Position numbers and translations under genes: made by a program | Notes under the pieces: generated by a model | The model's input: only the letters and a program-made list of their open reading frames with translations | Databases searched by the model: none | What the model was told of the DNA's origin: nothing | NCBI RefSeq assembly: GCF_047730175.1 | Contig: NZ_CP159833.1 | Coordinates: 1,178,001-1,242,000 of the forward strand | Direction of reading: 5' to 3' | From: Marifrigoribacter sp047730175 | GTDB lineage: Bacteria > Bacteroidota > Bacteroidia > Flavobacteriales > Flavobacteriaceae | Length of the DNA: 64,000 nt | Shown here: positions 7,742-17,649 of the stretch, in pieces | Position numbering within the stretch: position 1 is the first letter of the stretch | Layout: each line of letters starts with the position of its first letter

Positions 7742-8913
7742 AGGGACAAAAAAATAAAGAAATATTAATCATTACTAATTACTTCCCTCCTGAAAAAGGG
7801 GCGGCATCAAATAGAATTTTCTCTCTTGTAAAAGGGCTCTCTGAAAGTAATTATAAGGTGCAAGTTGTTTGCCCTTTGCCTAATTATCCCCAGGGGAAAG
7901 TGTTTACGGGTTTTAAAAAGAAATTATTTTCTAAAGTAGAAGAAGAACATAGCTCGGTAAATAGGTTATGGCTTTGGCCAAGTAATTCAAGTAATAAGTT
8001 TATTCGGCTTTTGTCAATGCTATCTTTTTCATTTAGTTTGACGCTTTTTATGATTTTCAAAAAAACTCCTAAAAAAATATTTATACAATATTCTCCAGTT
8101 TTTGTTGGATTTACTGCTGTTTTTTGGGCTTCCATATTGCGAAAGAAAATTATATTAAACGTTTCAGATCTTTGGCCATTAGCGGGTTTAGAGATGGGTT
8201 TATTAAAGAAAGGAATGTATTATAATTTACTTCGTAAAATGGAAAAATTTTGCTATCGTAAATCTCATTTAATTATAGGTCAGTCACAAGAAATTCTTGA
8301 TTATATTAAAAAAGAAGGTGTTTTAACTTCATTATTTTTATATCGTAATATTCCCGATTTTACCCCACTTACCATACCCATTAGTGCTGTTTCAAAAGAA
8401 ATTAAAATAGTGTATGCGGGTTTATTAGGTGTAGCTCAAGGGGTATATAATCTCTGTACTCATATTAATTTACCTAAACATATACAATTACATATTTATG
8501 GAAATGGTCCAGAGTCTGAAAACATAAAAAACTGTAATGCAACTAATATATTTTATCACGGAGAAATAGAAAGAGAGCTATTAAATGCTAAACTGCATGA
8601 GTATCAAATAGCATTTATCCCTTTAATAAATAGAATTTATGGATCTGTTCCCTCAAAGATTTTTGAACAATCAAGAGTAGGATTACCCTTATTATATTAT
8701 GCGGGTGGTGAAGGTGAAACTATTGTTAGGAATAATAAATTAGGCTGGACTATTCCAGTAAATGACTTGAATGCATTACAAAGTTTTATTGATTCATTAA
8801 CTTCTGAAAAGTTAATTGAATTTAATAAAAATTCGGTTCAAAAAAATACAATTAAAGCATTTGATTTTAACATTCAATTTAAAGAATTAACTGAGAGGTT
8901 AAATGCTATTTAG
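7738..8913 (+). CDS. glycosyltransferase family 4 (WbuB-like)
   Basis: 391 residues. The N-terminus IITNYFPPEKGAASNRIFSL is the WbuB/GT4 N-lobe signature, with VCPLPNYPQGK following. The C-lobe has IVYAGLLGVAQGVYNL and a late SKIFEQSRVGLPLLYYAGGEG, where the conserved E of the E-x7-E motif lies. The protein should transfer a sugar from a nucleotide donor to a lipid-linked acceptor on the cytoplasmic face. It is translationally coupled to the CapK-like gene upstream and converges with the WcaJ-type gene, overlapping its end by four bases. Donor and acceptor are unknown. Confidence 0.88.
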   Translation: MKGQKNKEILIITNYFPPEKGAASNRIFSLVKGLSESNYKVQVVCPLPNYPQGKVFTGFKKKLFSKVEEEHSSVNRLWLWPSNSSNKFIRLLSMLSFSFSLTLFMIFKKTPKKIFIQYSPVFVGFTAVFWASILRKKIILNVSDLWPLAGLEMGLLKKGMYYNLLRKMEKFCYRKSHLIIGQSQEILDYIKKEGVLTSLFLYRNIPDFTPLTIPISAVSKEIKIVYAGLLGVAQGVYNLCTHINLPKHIQLHIYGNGPESENIKNCNATNIFYHGEIERELLNAKLHEYQIAFIPLINRIYGSVPSKIFEQSRVGLPLLYYAGGEGETIVRNNKLGWTIPVNDLNALQSFIDSLTSEKLIEFNKNSVQKNTIKAFDFNIQFKELTERLNAI

Positions 8914-10265
8914 TAGGCTTTGTCATCCCCTTTTAAGGCGTTATAAACTGTTTGAAAAACAATTTTAATATCTAATAATAGAGACCAATTTTCTAGATAA
9001 AAGATATCGTATTTTACACGATTTATAATATCCTCGTCAGTTTCAACCTCACCTCTATAGCCTGTGACTTGAGCTAAACCTGTAATGCCTGGTTTTATAA
9101 AGTGACGCACCATAAATTTATCAATTCTTTCTGCATACATATGGGTATGACTTACCATATGTGGTCTTGGACCTACAATAGACATATCGCCTTTTAGTAC
9201 ATTTATAAACTGTGGCAATTCATCAATACTTGTTTTTCGAATAATTTTTCCAACCAAAGTAATCCGCTGATCTCCTTTAGTAACTTGATGTAAATGCGCT
9301 GTTGGGTTAGGCTTCATTGATCGGTACTTATAACAATAAAATTCTTTATAATCTAAACCATTCCGCTTTTGTTTGAAAAACACAGGTCCTTTCGATTCAA
9401 TTTTAATTAAAAGGCCGAGAAGTGGTGTTAACCAAGACAAGATGCCAACTATAATAAATAATGAAAAAATAATATCGAAAGCTCTCTTAATAAATTGATT
9501 AAAAGGATATTCTATGGGTATTGTTCGTAATGAAATAATGGGTAAATAGCCGTAATAATTAAAATCGAGCTTTTTTGTATAAATCTCTTTATTATCTGGA
9601 ATAAATTTTAAAATCTTTAAGTTATTATCAGCAAAGGTGATAAGCTGTTGAATTTGTTCTTCTGTTAATTCTGCTATTGAAGAATATATTTCATCAACTT
9701 CATTTTCTAAAATATAACTAAAAACATTCTCTATATCTATATTTGAATGTGTGTCAAAATTGAATGTTTTTTGCAGTTGATAACCATAATCAGAGTTGTC
9801 TATAAAAAATTTACGAAGTTGGTCTGTTTTCTGATTTAATCCAAGAATAACAACATTACGATAATTCCCGCCGAGTAGTGTGCGGTATTTTTTTAATAAA
9901 AAATAAATAGTAAGTTTAACTAGTGTTATAATGACAAACACTATTAAAATATACTTTATAACTTCTAGTGGAGCTTTTTCTAGGTCATAATAAAAGCCAA
10001 AAAAGGCAAAAACAATTAGTCCAAAAAGAACGACTTGTTTCCCTATAAGAGAAAATATTTTTATAAGTTGAGTAAATCGATAAACTTCATAAAAGTTTGA
10101 TTTTATTGAAATAAAAACCCATGAAAGAGATATAAATAGAATATAATTTAGAAAATGAATTTTATCAATAAAAAATGATTTAGCTAATAAATGAATTATT
10201 ACTAAATCTAATATTATAGACAAAGGCCTTATATAGCCAGAATATCTCCCACTCTTAAATATCAT
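8910..10265 (-). CDS. polyprenyl glycosylphosphotransferase (WcaJ-type initiating enzyme)
   Basis: 451 residues, typical of the exopolysaccharide polyprenyl glycosylphosphotransferase family. The N-terminal third has four membrane helices, a Rossmann-like CoA-binding domain follows (NVVILGLNQ near residue 140), and a further helix leads into the catalytic bacterial sugar transferase domain. That domain has KRAFDIIFSLFIIVG, FFKQKRNGLDYKEFYCYKYRSM, RKTSIDELPQFINVLKGDMS and VGPRPHM. It transfers a sugar-1-phosphate to undecaprenyl phosphate, the first step of repeat-unit synthesis. It is the last gene of the minus-strand operon and overlaps uxs by four bases. Whether it prefers glucose, galactose or another sugar cannot be said. 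Confidence 0.93.
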   Translation of the reverse strand: MIFKSGRYSGYIRPLSIILDLVIIHLLAKSFFIDKIHFLNYILFISLSWVFISIKSNFYEVYRFTQLIKIFSLIGKQVVLFGLIVFAFFGFYYDLEKAPLEVIKYILIVFVIITLVKLTIYFLLKKYRTLLGGNYRNVVILGLNQKTDQLRKFFIDNSDYGYQLQKTFNFDTHSNIDIENVFSYILENEVDEIYSSIAELTEEQIQQLITFADNNLKILKFIPDNKEIYTKKLDFNYYGYLPIISLRTIPIEYPFNQFIKRAFDIIFSLFIIVGILSWLTPLLGLLIKIESKGPVFFKQKRNGLDYKEFYCYKYRSMKPNPTAHLHQVTKGDQRITLVGKIIRKTSIDELPQFINVLKGDMSIVGPRPHMVSHTHMYAERIDKFMVRHFIKPGITGLAQVTGYRGEVETDEDIINRVKYDIFYLENWSLLLDIKIVFQTVYNALKGDDKAY

Positions 10266-11251
10266 TTTCGTATGTGTTTAGAGAAATCTTTATGTTCACT
10301 TTTTAATAATTCTTCAGGGGAAAGGTTTTTAAAATACTCATATGTTTTTTTCATTCCTTCTGCTCTTGAAACTAATGGTTCCCAATTCAATATTTCTTTA
10401 GCTTTAGAGATATCAGGTTGTCTTTGAAGAGGATCATCTTTAGGTAAGGGTTGATATATAATTTTTTGATCCGTTCCTGTAAGCTTTATGATTTCTTCTG
10501 CAAATTCTAAAATACTAATCTCATTTGGATTACCAATATTTACTGGTAAAGAATAGTCACTTAATAACAACCTATAAATGCCTTCAATCTCATCATCAAC
10601 ATAACAAAAAGAACGTGTTTGTGAACCATCCCCAAACACTGTTAAATCTTCTCCTCTTAATGCTTGCCCCATAAAGGCTGGTATTACCCTACCATCATTT
10701 AATCTCATTCTGGGTCCGTAGGTATTAAATATTCTAGCAATACGCGTTTCTATACCATGAAAACGATGATAGGCCATGGTAATTGATTCTTGGAATCGCT
10801 TGGCTTCATCATAAACTCCTCTAGGCCCTATAGTATTCACGTTTCCATAATACTCTTCAGTTTGAGGATGCACCAAAGGATCTCCATATACTTCTGAAGT
10901 GGAAGCGATTAGAATTCTAGCATTTTTTTCCTTGGCTAGCCCTAATAAGTTATGGGTTCCTAATGAGCCTACTTTTAGGGTTTGAATAGGAATTTTTAAA
11001 TAATCGATTGGACTTGCAGGTGATGCGAAATGTAAAATATAATCTAAGTGACCCGCAACGTGTACAAATTTTGAAACATCATGATGATAAAATTCAAAAT
11101 TTTGGTTTTTAAATAAATGTTCAATATTTTTAAGATCACCAGTAATTAGATTATCCATGGCAATAACTTCATAACCCTCGGCTATAAATTTGTCGCATAA
11201 ATGAGATCCTAAAAATCCTGCTGCTCCTGTTATTAAAACCCTTTTTTTCAT
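10262..11251 (-). CDS. UDP-glucuronate decarboxylase (UDP-xylose synthase)
   Basis: 329 residues, an extended short-chain dehydrogenase with the NAD loop GAAGFLGSHLCD at the N-terminus and STSEVYGDP...YDEAKRF holding the catalytic Ser/Thr, Tyr and Lys. ASPASPIDYLKIPIQTLKVG, GPRGVYDEAKR and NTYGPRMRLNDGRVIPAF are hallmarks of the UXS subfamily rather than of general epimerases. It converts UDP-glucuronate to UDP-xylose. It overlaps ugd upstream and the WcaJ-type gene downstream by four bases each, so precursor and product enzymes are translated together. UDP-4-keto sugar formation is the main alternative. Confidence 0.88.
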   Translation of the reverse strand: MKKRVLITGAAGFLGSHLCDKFIAEGYEVIAMDNLITGDLKNIEHLFKNQNFEFYHHDVSKFVHVAGHLDYILHFASPASPIDYLKIPIQTLKVGSLGTHNLLGLAKEKNARILIASTSEVYGDPLVHPQTEEYYGNVNTIGPRGVYDEAKRFQESITMAYHRFHGIETRIARIFNTYGPRMRLNDGRVIPAFMGQALRGEDLTVFGDGSQTRSFCYVDDEIEGIYRLLLSDYSLPVNIGNPNEISILEFAEEIIKLTGTDQKIIYQPLPKDDPLQRQPDISKAKEILNWEPLVSRAEGMKKTYEYFKNLSPEELLKSEHKDFSKHIRK

Positions 11252-12561
11252 TGTGTAATTACTTTTCTACCCACTGAAACATAATGAAATCCTTCATTTT
11301 TCATTTCATCTAAATCATACAAGTTTCTTCCATCAAAAATAACTGCTTGTTTTAAGTTCTCTCTTAATTTTGTAAAATTTGGTGTTCTAAAAATACTCCA
11401 TTCTGTACTTATAATCAATGCATCTGCATTTTCTGTAGCACTATACATAGAATCGGCAAATTGTATTTTATTTCCATATTTTTCTTCTACATTATTCATT
11501 GCTTCTGGGTCAAAAGCAATCACTTTAGCTCTTTTTTCTAATAATGCATCTATCATATATAATGAAGGAGCTTCTCTAATGTCGTCTGTTTCTGGTTTAA
11601 ATGCCAGTCCCCAAACGGCTATTTTTTTTCCTTTTAAATCGCCTTTAAAATAGGCCTCCATTTTTGGGATTAACAATGTTTTTTGGGTACTATTAACATC
11701 TATAACTGCATCTAATATTTTAAAATTATAGGCTTTGTCTTTACCTGCTTTCTGTAATGCTTTTACATCTTTAGGAAAACAAGAGCCTCCATAACCAATT
11801 CCTGGAAATAAAAATCGGGACCCTATTCTTGAATCTGTTCCCATTCCTGCACGTACCATATCTACATTTGCTCCTACTTTTTCACAGTAGTTAGCAATTT
11901 CATTCATAAATGTAATTTTTGTAGCAAGAAAAGCATTGGCGGCATATTTGGTTAGTTCTGCCGATTTTTCATCCATGATAATTATAGGGTTTCCTGATCG
12001 AACAAAAGGACCGTATAATTTTTTCATTAGTTGAGTTGCTCTTTCACTACTTGAACCTACAACAATCCGTTCGGGTTTTAAAAAATCGTCTACAGCAAAC
12101 CCTTCTCTTAAAAATTCTGGATTTGAAACTACATCAAATTCGCAAGTAGCATTTTTAGAAATAGTTTGATAGACTTTCTCAGCAGTCCCTACAGGGACTG
12201 TACTTTTATCAACAATAACTTTATATTCGGAAATCTTTTTTCCAATTTCATCTGCTACTCCTAACACATATGATAAATCTGCAGATCCGTCTTCATCTTC
12301 AGGAGTAGGTAAGGCTAAAAAAACAATTTCTCCAAAATCTAATCCTTTATCCAAAGAAGTTGTAAAATTTAATCGTCCCGCTTTTATATTTCTTTCAAAT
12401 ATAACATCAAGATGGGGTTCGTAGATTGGAACGATCCCGTCTTTCATTTTTCTTACCTTTTCTTGATCTATATCTACACAAATTACATCATTTCCCGTTT
12501 CCGCCAAACAAGTTCCTGTAACTAAACCAACATATCCTGTTCCTATTACTGTAATTTTCAT
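11248..12561 (-). CDS. ugd: UDP-glucose 6-dehydrogenase
   Basis: 437 residues. The N-terminal Rossmann loop is GTGYVGLVTGTCLAETG, and the catalytic cysteine lies in GIGYGGSCFPKDVKAL near residue 260. The C-terminal UDP-binding domain contains VWGLAFKPETDDIREAPS. It oxidises UDP-glucose to UDP-glucuronate with two NAD. The next gene, uxs, uses that product, and the two overlap by four bases. Length and motifs are normal for the Ugd/TuaD type and clearly distinct from the WecC-type dehydrogenase at 25002-26210. Confidence 0.95.
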   Translation of the reverse strand: MKITVIGTGYVGLVTGTCLAETGNDVICVDIDQEKVRKMKDGIVPIYEPHLDVIFERNIKAGRLNFTTSLDKGLDFGEIVFLALPTPEDEDGSADLSYVLGVADEIGKKISEYKVIVDKSTVPVGTAEKVYQTISKNATCEFDVVSNPEFLREGFAVDDFLKPERIVVGSSSERATQLMKKLYGPFVRSGNPIIIMDEKSAELTKYAANAFLATKITFMNEIANYCEKVGANVDMVRAGMGTDSRIGSRFLFPGIGYGGSCFPKDVKALQKAGKDKAYNFKILDAVIDVNSTQKTLLIPKMEAYFKGDLKGKKIAVWGLAFKPETDDIREAPSLYMIDALLEKRAKVIAFDPEAMNNVEEKYGNKIQFADSMYSATENADALIISTEWSIFRTPNFTKLRENLKQAVIFDGRNLYDLDEMKNEGFHYVSVGRKVITQ

Positions 12562-12631
12562 TCTTTTTCTTTCAATAATTCTGCAAAAGTACGACTTAGC
12601 TAACTTATTTGCTATTATATTAATTTGTTGT

Positions 12632-13861
12632 TTAGGGGGTATACTTTTCTTTTTCTGAATTTTTAAAAAATGTATTGTCTATTAAAAGTATCACTAATAT
12701 GAAACCAAAATAATAGGCTCCAATTTGCCGATGAAAAAAGTTCTCTGCCATCCCAAATAATACGATTGTAAAAATTAATGCAGTAGCAAAAAAGTGTTTT
12801 CTATAGTGGCTAAATAAAGCGCCCAAAAGACCAATAAATAACAACATCCCAATGATTCCTGTGCTTATATAAAAATCAAGGTATTGATTGTGTGAGTTAA
12901 ACTTTTTTGAAAGAAATATTTGTTTGGTGTTTTTATCTAAAATATCAGTCTCATAACATTGAAGTAATCGCTGATTGGTTTCTTTAAAGCCGATACCAAA
13001 AAAACGATTCTCCATCTTCTGTATAATTTCGTTTGAGCATTTCCAGATAAAAGTTCTATACCCCCAAGGCATTGAATTTTCTATGAAATTAACTTCAGCA
13101 GTGTTATTTTCAGAAGGAATTAATTTTTCAAAAAATGGTTTGTTTGTGTTATAGGTAATGCCTCCAACTATTAAAACAATGGCAAAAGAAATTAATAATC
13201 GAATCTTTTTATGCGTACCATAAAACTGTCTTAAAAGTGCTACCACAATTACTATTAGAATAGCAACTTTAGACATAATTAATACTATATATAAACCACT
13301 TAATAGGATATTTGCCAAATAAAACCTATTATTTGGGTGGTAGTCATTTTTTAATGATTGGTATGAAATCAGAATACTTAAAACACATAATAATCCTAAA
13401 TAAAGGCGATCTATTAATAGGATATCTATGCTTTCCTGAAAAAAAGAAAGGTTAAAAATTCCTGTTTTATTTACAAGAATAATAAATTGAACTAATGAAA
13501 AAATAATAGCCGCTATCGATGAAAAAATAATAGCCTTATTTAATTTTTTAAAATCCTGAACTGGTATATATAGAATTACTAACCCTAATGGAATCAGCAT
13601 TTTTTTTATTACAACAAAATCATTTTCAAAACGACCGAAAATAAAAGCACTTGCTAATAAGAATGTGAAAAAAAGTAAAAAAAGAAAGATGGGTTTAACC
13701 AGAAGTTTTTTAAAATCATCTTTTGTTACAATAATTGGAAAAGCAACCACCAAAATTCCTAATAATAAATTTGGGAATGCTCTAATATAATCATCGAAGG
13801 GGATGGTTAAATACAGAAGTAAAAATGCATAAGGATATATAGATGCCAATAATATTTTCAT
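12632..13861 (-). CDS. O-antigen ligase/polymerase family membrane protein
   Basis: 409 residues with about ten membrane helices. The long periplasmic loop and the downstream NSHNQYLDFYISTGIIGML are the Wzy_C/WaaL signature, with the conserved histidine in NSHN; the upstream FFGIGFKETNQRLLQCYE is the usual loop. Members either polymerise repeat units (Wzy) or ligate the chain to lipid A core (WaaL). It stands alone with 65-70-bp gaps on both sides, between the WecG-like gene and ugd. Sequence alone does not separate ligase from polymerase. Confidence 0.8.
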   Translation of the reverse strand: MKILLASIYPYAFLLLYLTIPFDDYIRAFPNLLLGILVVAFPIIVTKDDFKKLLVKPIFLFLLFFTFLLASAFIFGRFENDFVVIKKMLIPLGLVILYIPVQDFKKLNKAIIFSSIAAIIFSLVQFIILVNKTGIFNLSFFQESIDILLIDRLYLGLLCVLSILISYQSLKNDYHPNNRFYLANILLSGLYIVLIMSKVAILIVIVVALLRQFYGTHKKIRLLISFAIVLIVGGITYNTNKPFFEKLIPSENNTAEVNFIENSMPWGYRTFIWKCSNEIIQKMENRFFGIGFKETNQRLLQCYETDILDKNTKQIFLSKKFNSHNQYLDFYISTGIIGMLLFIGLLGALFSHYRKHFFATALIFTIVLFGMAENFFHRQIGAYYFGFILVILLIDNTFFKNSEKEKYTP

Positions 13862-13926
13862 CTGATTCTTTTATTATTTATGAATATATTAAATGAAAGC
13901 TAAACAATGATACTCTAGCCTAATTT

Positions 13927-14685
13927 TTATTTTTTATACCCCATTTTTTCTTTAAGTACTAAAAGTATGAATTTACTATTACCTATTAAATATCTTTTCC
14001 ACATTCTTTTAGGTTCTTGTAAAAATCTATAAAACCATTCGAGTCCCATTTTTTGCATCCAAACAGGGGCTCGTTTTGTAATTCCTGCAATTACATCGAA
14101 ACTACCTCCAACACCCATAATAAAATTAACCTCTTTTAATATCGATCTGTGGTTGTATAAAAAGTTTTCTTTGATAGGTGATGTTATTGCAACAAAAAGC
14201 ATTTGAGCGCCACTCTCAGCTATTTCTTTGGCTATTGAAGGTTCGTCCTCTTTGTTAAAATAGCCATTTCTAAAACCAGCTATAATATCATTGCCATATT
14301 TTGATGAATAAATTTCAGCCACTTTGCTCACCACTTCTTCTTTAGCGCCTAAAAGAAATATTTTATGATTTCTCTCAGCTGCTAATTGCACTAAATTAAT
14401 CATTAGATCAATTCCTGCAACTCTTTCTTTTAAAGGTTGATTTAAAACCTTAGAGGCCCAAACAACAGCTTGTCCATCTGCATTGATTAAATCACTATTA
14501 TTTACACTCTCTCTTAATTGTTTATCTTCTTGTAATGCCACAATTTTACCAGCGTTAACAACTACATGATGTATTTGTTTTTTATCTGTTATTGCTTCAT
14601 CGATTATTGAAAGAGTTTCTTTCATCGATAAGTTATGAATTGTGGTGTTTAGAAAACTATTTGTTTGAATGCTCATTGTTAGCAT
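13927..14685 (-). CDS. WecG/TagA/CpsF family glycosyltransferase
   Basis: 252 residues from 14685, or 249 from the second ATG at 14676. Family motifs are VVVNAGKIVALQED, NADGQAVVWASKVL with the conserved aspartate, RVAGIDLM, and the C-terminal KRAPVWMQKMGLEWFYRF with LQEPKRMWKRYLIGN. These enzymes transfer ManNAc or ManNAcA from UDP to undecaprenyl-pyrophosphate-linked GlcNAc on the inner membrane. The locus also makes UDP-ManNAcA (wecB, wecC), so ManNAcA transfer is a reasonable guess. The start lies inside the 3' end of the upstream membrane-protein gene. Confidence 0.92.
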   Translation of the reverse strand: MLTMSIQTNSFLNTTIHNLSMKETLSIIDEAITDKKQIHHVVVNAGKIVALQEDKQLRESVNNSDLINADGQAVVWASKVLNQPLKERVAGIDLMINLVQLAAERNHKIFLLGAKEEVVSKVAEIYSSKYGNDIIAGFRNGYFNKEDEPSIAKEIAESGAQMLFVAITSPIKENFLYNHRSILKEVNFIMGVGGSFDVIAGITKRAPVWMQKMGLEWFYRFLQEPKRMWKRYLIGNSKFILLVLKEKMGYKK

Positions 14686-15838
14686 TTGTTTTGCTTTTTA
14701 AAAATACTTCTCTGATAATTAATAAATAAATTGGTATTGTTGAATAGGTGAAAAAATTCCCTGCAAAGAATATAATAAAAATTAAAAAAACAATACAAAA
14801 GAGTGCAATTTTGTTAATATAAAATGTTACATAAAGTTTATAGTAGGTTATTAAATAGAATATTCCACCAATAATTCCCCAAAAATGTAAAATATCGATG
14901 AAATCTAATTGTGACCTAGAAGAAATATCATTAAAACCACCCAATAAATAATTTACAGGGCCCCAGTTTTCAGAAATGTTTGGAAGTGTTTTATTTAAAA
15001 ACAACTGATCTCTATATGACAAAATAGATGAAATGATACCGTTAGATTCTCTAATTTGATTAAATTTTCCAAATTCAAAAAAAAGTAGATACCCTATAAC
15101 GCTAAATACCAATATCAAAAGAATACCTAAGATATACCTTTGTTTTTTAGCTCTAATTTTTAAAAAAAGAAACGCAAGTATAATAGCGCCTAAACCTAGA
15201 TAAATTGATTTTGTTCCTACAAATAAACAAACTATAAAAACAAATATAGATTTCCATTTACTGAAAAAATGTTCTCTATATGTATATAAAAAGTAAAATA
15301 AAGAAATGATGTAAAAATAGGTGCTTGTAGAGGAGGTTCTTAACAAGCCATTGTAGCCAAATCTAGCAAATTGATAGGTTTCGAAAATTGATATGTCAAA
15401 TAATACTCCCAGTATAACTAAAAGACTATTTAAAATTATTATTAATTCGAAAACTTTAAATAAATAATTCACACTTTTTTTATTTAAAGTATGGCAATTA
15501 AAATATAAGAACAGAAATAATGGAAATAGGTATTTAGAAAATAAAATAATACTTTCTGAAGAGTAACTATTTGGTATTATATATTGTCCTATTATAAAGA
15601 ATAAACTTAAAAGGGTTACTGTAATTAAATAGTTTTTCTTTTTATAATTTATTAAAACATCAATAACTAAATAAATCAATACAACAAGCTTAATGGAACT
15701 CTGTAAAATGGTAGTTTCATTAGAAAAAGCTACAGTTTTCCCATAAGCTTCAGAACAAAAAAAAGTAATGAGCAGTATAGATAAAAAATTGTCTATAAAT
15801 AGTATTCTAATATTATTTTTAAGACTATTATTTTTCAC
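14657..15838 (-). CDS. polytopic membrane protein, probable polysaccharide polymerase
   Basis: 393 residues, with about ten to eleven predicted membrane helices and very few charged residues. A loop before the last helices (GGFNDISSRSQLDFIDILHFWGII) resembles the periplasmic loop of Wzy-like polymerases, but I do not see the HN motif of Wzy_C. It sits between two recognisable polysaccharide genes and overlaps both (11 and 29 bases). The call as polymerase rests on topology and context only. Confidence 0.6.
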   Translation of the reverse strand: MKNNSLKNNIRILFIDNFLSILLITFFCSEAYGKTVAFSNETTILQSSIKLVVLIYLVIDVLINYKKKNYLITVTLLSLFFIIGQYIIPNSYSSESIILFSKYLFPLFLFLYFNCHTLNKKSVNYLFKVFELIIILNSLLVILGVLFDISIFETYQFARFGYNGLLRTSSTSTYFYIISLFYFLYTYREHFFSKWKSIFVFIVCLFVGTKSIYLGLGAIILAFLFLKIRAKKQRYILGILLILVFSVIGYLLFFEFGKFNQIRESNGIISSILSYRDQLFLNKTLPNISENWGPVNYLLGGFNDISSRSQLDFIDILHFWGIIGGIFYLITYYKLYVTFYINKIALFCIVFLIFIIFFAGNFFTYSTIPIYLLIIREVFLKSKTNANNEHSNK

Positions 15839-17135
15839 TTATCTCGTTTTGTTGGTTCGAAAAAAGAAACACAGAGCCGAAAAAAGCAACAAATGTAATC
15901 GCGGCATTATTTTTTAAATAACTTTCAAATATCCCTATCATACATATCATACAAAAAAACATGAAGTATTCTAGGTCTCTAAACTTTAATGAAAAATATA
16001 GATTTGTAAATAAAAAGTAAAGTAATATAAGAAGGCCAAAAACACCAAACTCAATAGCAAACGATAAATAAATATTATGGGCATCGTACCTTTTATTTAA
16101 GGATCCGTATAAACCATCTTTTTTATATTGTTCTGATAATGCATCTTTTTCTGATAGGTTTCCATGACCAAATAAAGGGTTTTCTTTAAAAACTTTAAAT
16201 GCTGATTTCCAGCGGGCTATTCTTGAATCTGCACTAATTTTACTATTATATTTAGTGTCTACTTGTTCTGATAATTCCCAAGAAAGTTCTTTAGTAATCC
16301 TTTGGTAAATAAATGTCTTTGAAATATTACTATTGACAAATCCAATACATCCCGCAATGATTAATACCAGAACGAACATTTGAACATATCGTTTCTGTTT
16401 TATAAATTTAAAAAGAATCCATGTAAAAATTCCAATAATTATTAATCCATATAACATAAATATAATTCTTGAATTAATAAATAAAACCCCTAGAGACAAT
16501 ATGAATAGTATGAGTAGATAAATCCAATTTTTAAGTTTTCTCTTTTCTTTAACAATCCAATTAATAACAATTACTATAGATAAAATAACATAAGCGCCTA
16601 AGTAGGTTGGATGCAAATCTAATAGCTTAGTAAAATAATAGTAGGTGTGGTAATAGCTAAATATTTCATCATCAAAGTTAAAAAGAGGTCTAGTAATAAA
16701 ATAGCTATAAAAATTATTGCTTAATAATATTATTAAAGAAAGAACCGAACCAAATGTTAATCCATGAAAGAGTTTTCTTTTTATTAATAAAATGTTTTCT
16801 TTTGAATGAAAAAATACGATCAAAGGACATAGAATGAAAGAGAGACCACGCTCAAGAGTTTTTAAACCTCTTACTGGTTCTTCCGTTACTAAAAGTCCCA
16901 ATACATAGGTAATAAAAAGGAGTACTGTTGAATAGAAAAGTAAATTAATTTTTCCTGTACTGTACTCTTTTTTTATAAAAAATAAATATGCTGATCCTAC
17001 AAAAAAAAGGATTAAAAAAACATTACTTAATTTTATAGAAAGTGGTAAAAAGAATGCCATTAAGAAAGTAGAATATTCTAAAACAGAAAAAATATTTACT
17101 TTTTTAATAAATGATTTTAAGTAATCATTATTCAT
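15828..17135 (-). CDS. O-antigen ligase family membrane protein
   Basis: 435 residues with about eleven membrane helices. The Wzy_C region is clear: ENPLFGHGNLSEKDAL, a large loop, then RYDAHNIYLSFAIEFGVFGL with the conserved HN pair. It should act on undecaprenyl-linked glycan on the periplasmic side as ligase or polymerase. It overlaps the acyltransferase gene upstream by eight bases and the membrane-protein gene downstream by eleven. It is one of four polymerase/ligase-like proteins in this locus. Confidence 0.85.
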   Translation of the reverse strand: MNNDYLKSFIKKVNIFSVLEYSTFLMAFFLPLSIKLSNVFLILFFVGSAYLFFIKKEYSTGKINLLFYSTVLLFITYVLGLLVTEEPVRGLKTLERGLSFILCPLIVFFHSKENILLIKRKLFHGLTFGSVLSLIILLSNNFYSYFITRPLFNFDDEIFSYYHTYYYFTKLLDLHPTYLGAYVILSIVIVINWIVKEKRKLKNWIYLLILFILSLGVLFINSRIIFMLYGLIIIGIFTWILFKFIKQKRYVQMFVLVLIIAGCIGFVNSNISKTFIYQRITKELSWELSEQVDTKYNSKISADSRIARWKSAFKVFKENPLFGHGNLSEKDALSEQYKKDGLYGSLNKRYDAHNIYLSFAIEFGVFGLLILLYFLFTNLYFSLKFRDLEYFMFFCMICMIGIFESYLKNNAAITFVAFFGSVFLFSNQQNEISEK

Positions 17136-17649
17136 TCTTTCTTTCTTTTATAAATTTTGCAGGAACTCCCCCAACTATTGTAAAAGGTTTTACATCTTTT
17201 GTTACAATGGCTCCTGCCCCAACAATAGCTCCTTCGCCTATAGTTATTCCAGGCATAATCACTACATTTCTAGCTAACCATACACCATTTTCAATAATAG
17301 GAGGGTTTGGAGTTGTATCTCCTTGATCTACAATTGGAATATCTAATTTTTCATGATTATGAGAAACACTAATAATAACTACATTTGGTGCAATTAAAAC
17401 ATTGTTTCCAATAGTTGCTTCTTGAATAAAAACATTTTCATTTATTCGACAATTATTTCCGATTTTTAATCCTTTTGCATTAGATATATAGACCCCACAT
17501 TCTACCTTACTTTTTTTATCATAAGGCATTATCTTTAAAATTTTTGATAAATACCAAACTCTTAATGTGGATGTTACAGATAAAAACCTAGAATGAGGTA
17601 GCTTATAAAAAAAGGCATAATAAAATATCAGTTTTAACTTATTTAACAT
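17128..17649 (-). CDS. hexapeptide-repeat acyltransferase
   Basis: 173 residues of left-handed beta-helix repeats (IGNNCRINENVFI, IGNNVLIAPNVVI, GITIGEGAIVGAGAIV) ending in the usual VGGVPAKFIKERK. The SHNHE segment supplies the catalytic histidine of the maltose O-acetyltransferase/WbbJ type. It probably O-acetylates a sugar of the repeat unit with acetyl-CoA in the cytoplasm. It overlaps the GT4 gene upstream by seven bases, so the pair is likely to act on the same sugar. Confidence 0.9.
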   Translation of the reverse strand: MLNKLKLIFYYAFFYKLPHSRFLSVTSTLRVWYLSKILKIMPYDKKSKVECGVYISNAKGLKIGNNCRINENVFIQEATIGNNVLIAPNVVIISVSHNHEKLDIPIVDQGDTTPNPPIIENGVWLARNVVIMPGITIGEGAIVGAGAIVTKDVKPFTIVGGVPAKFIKERKNE

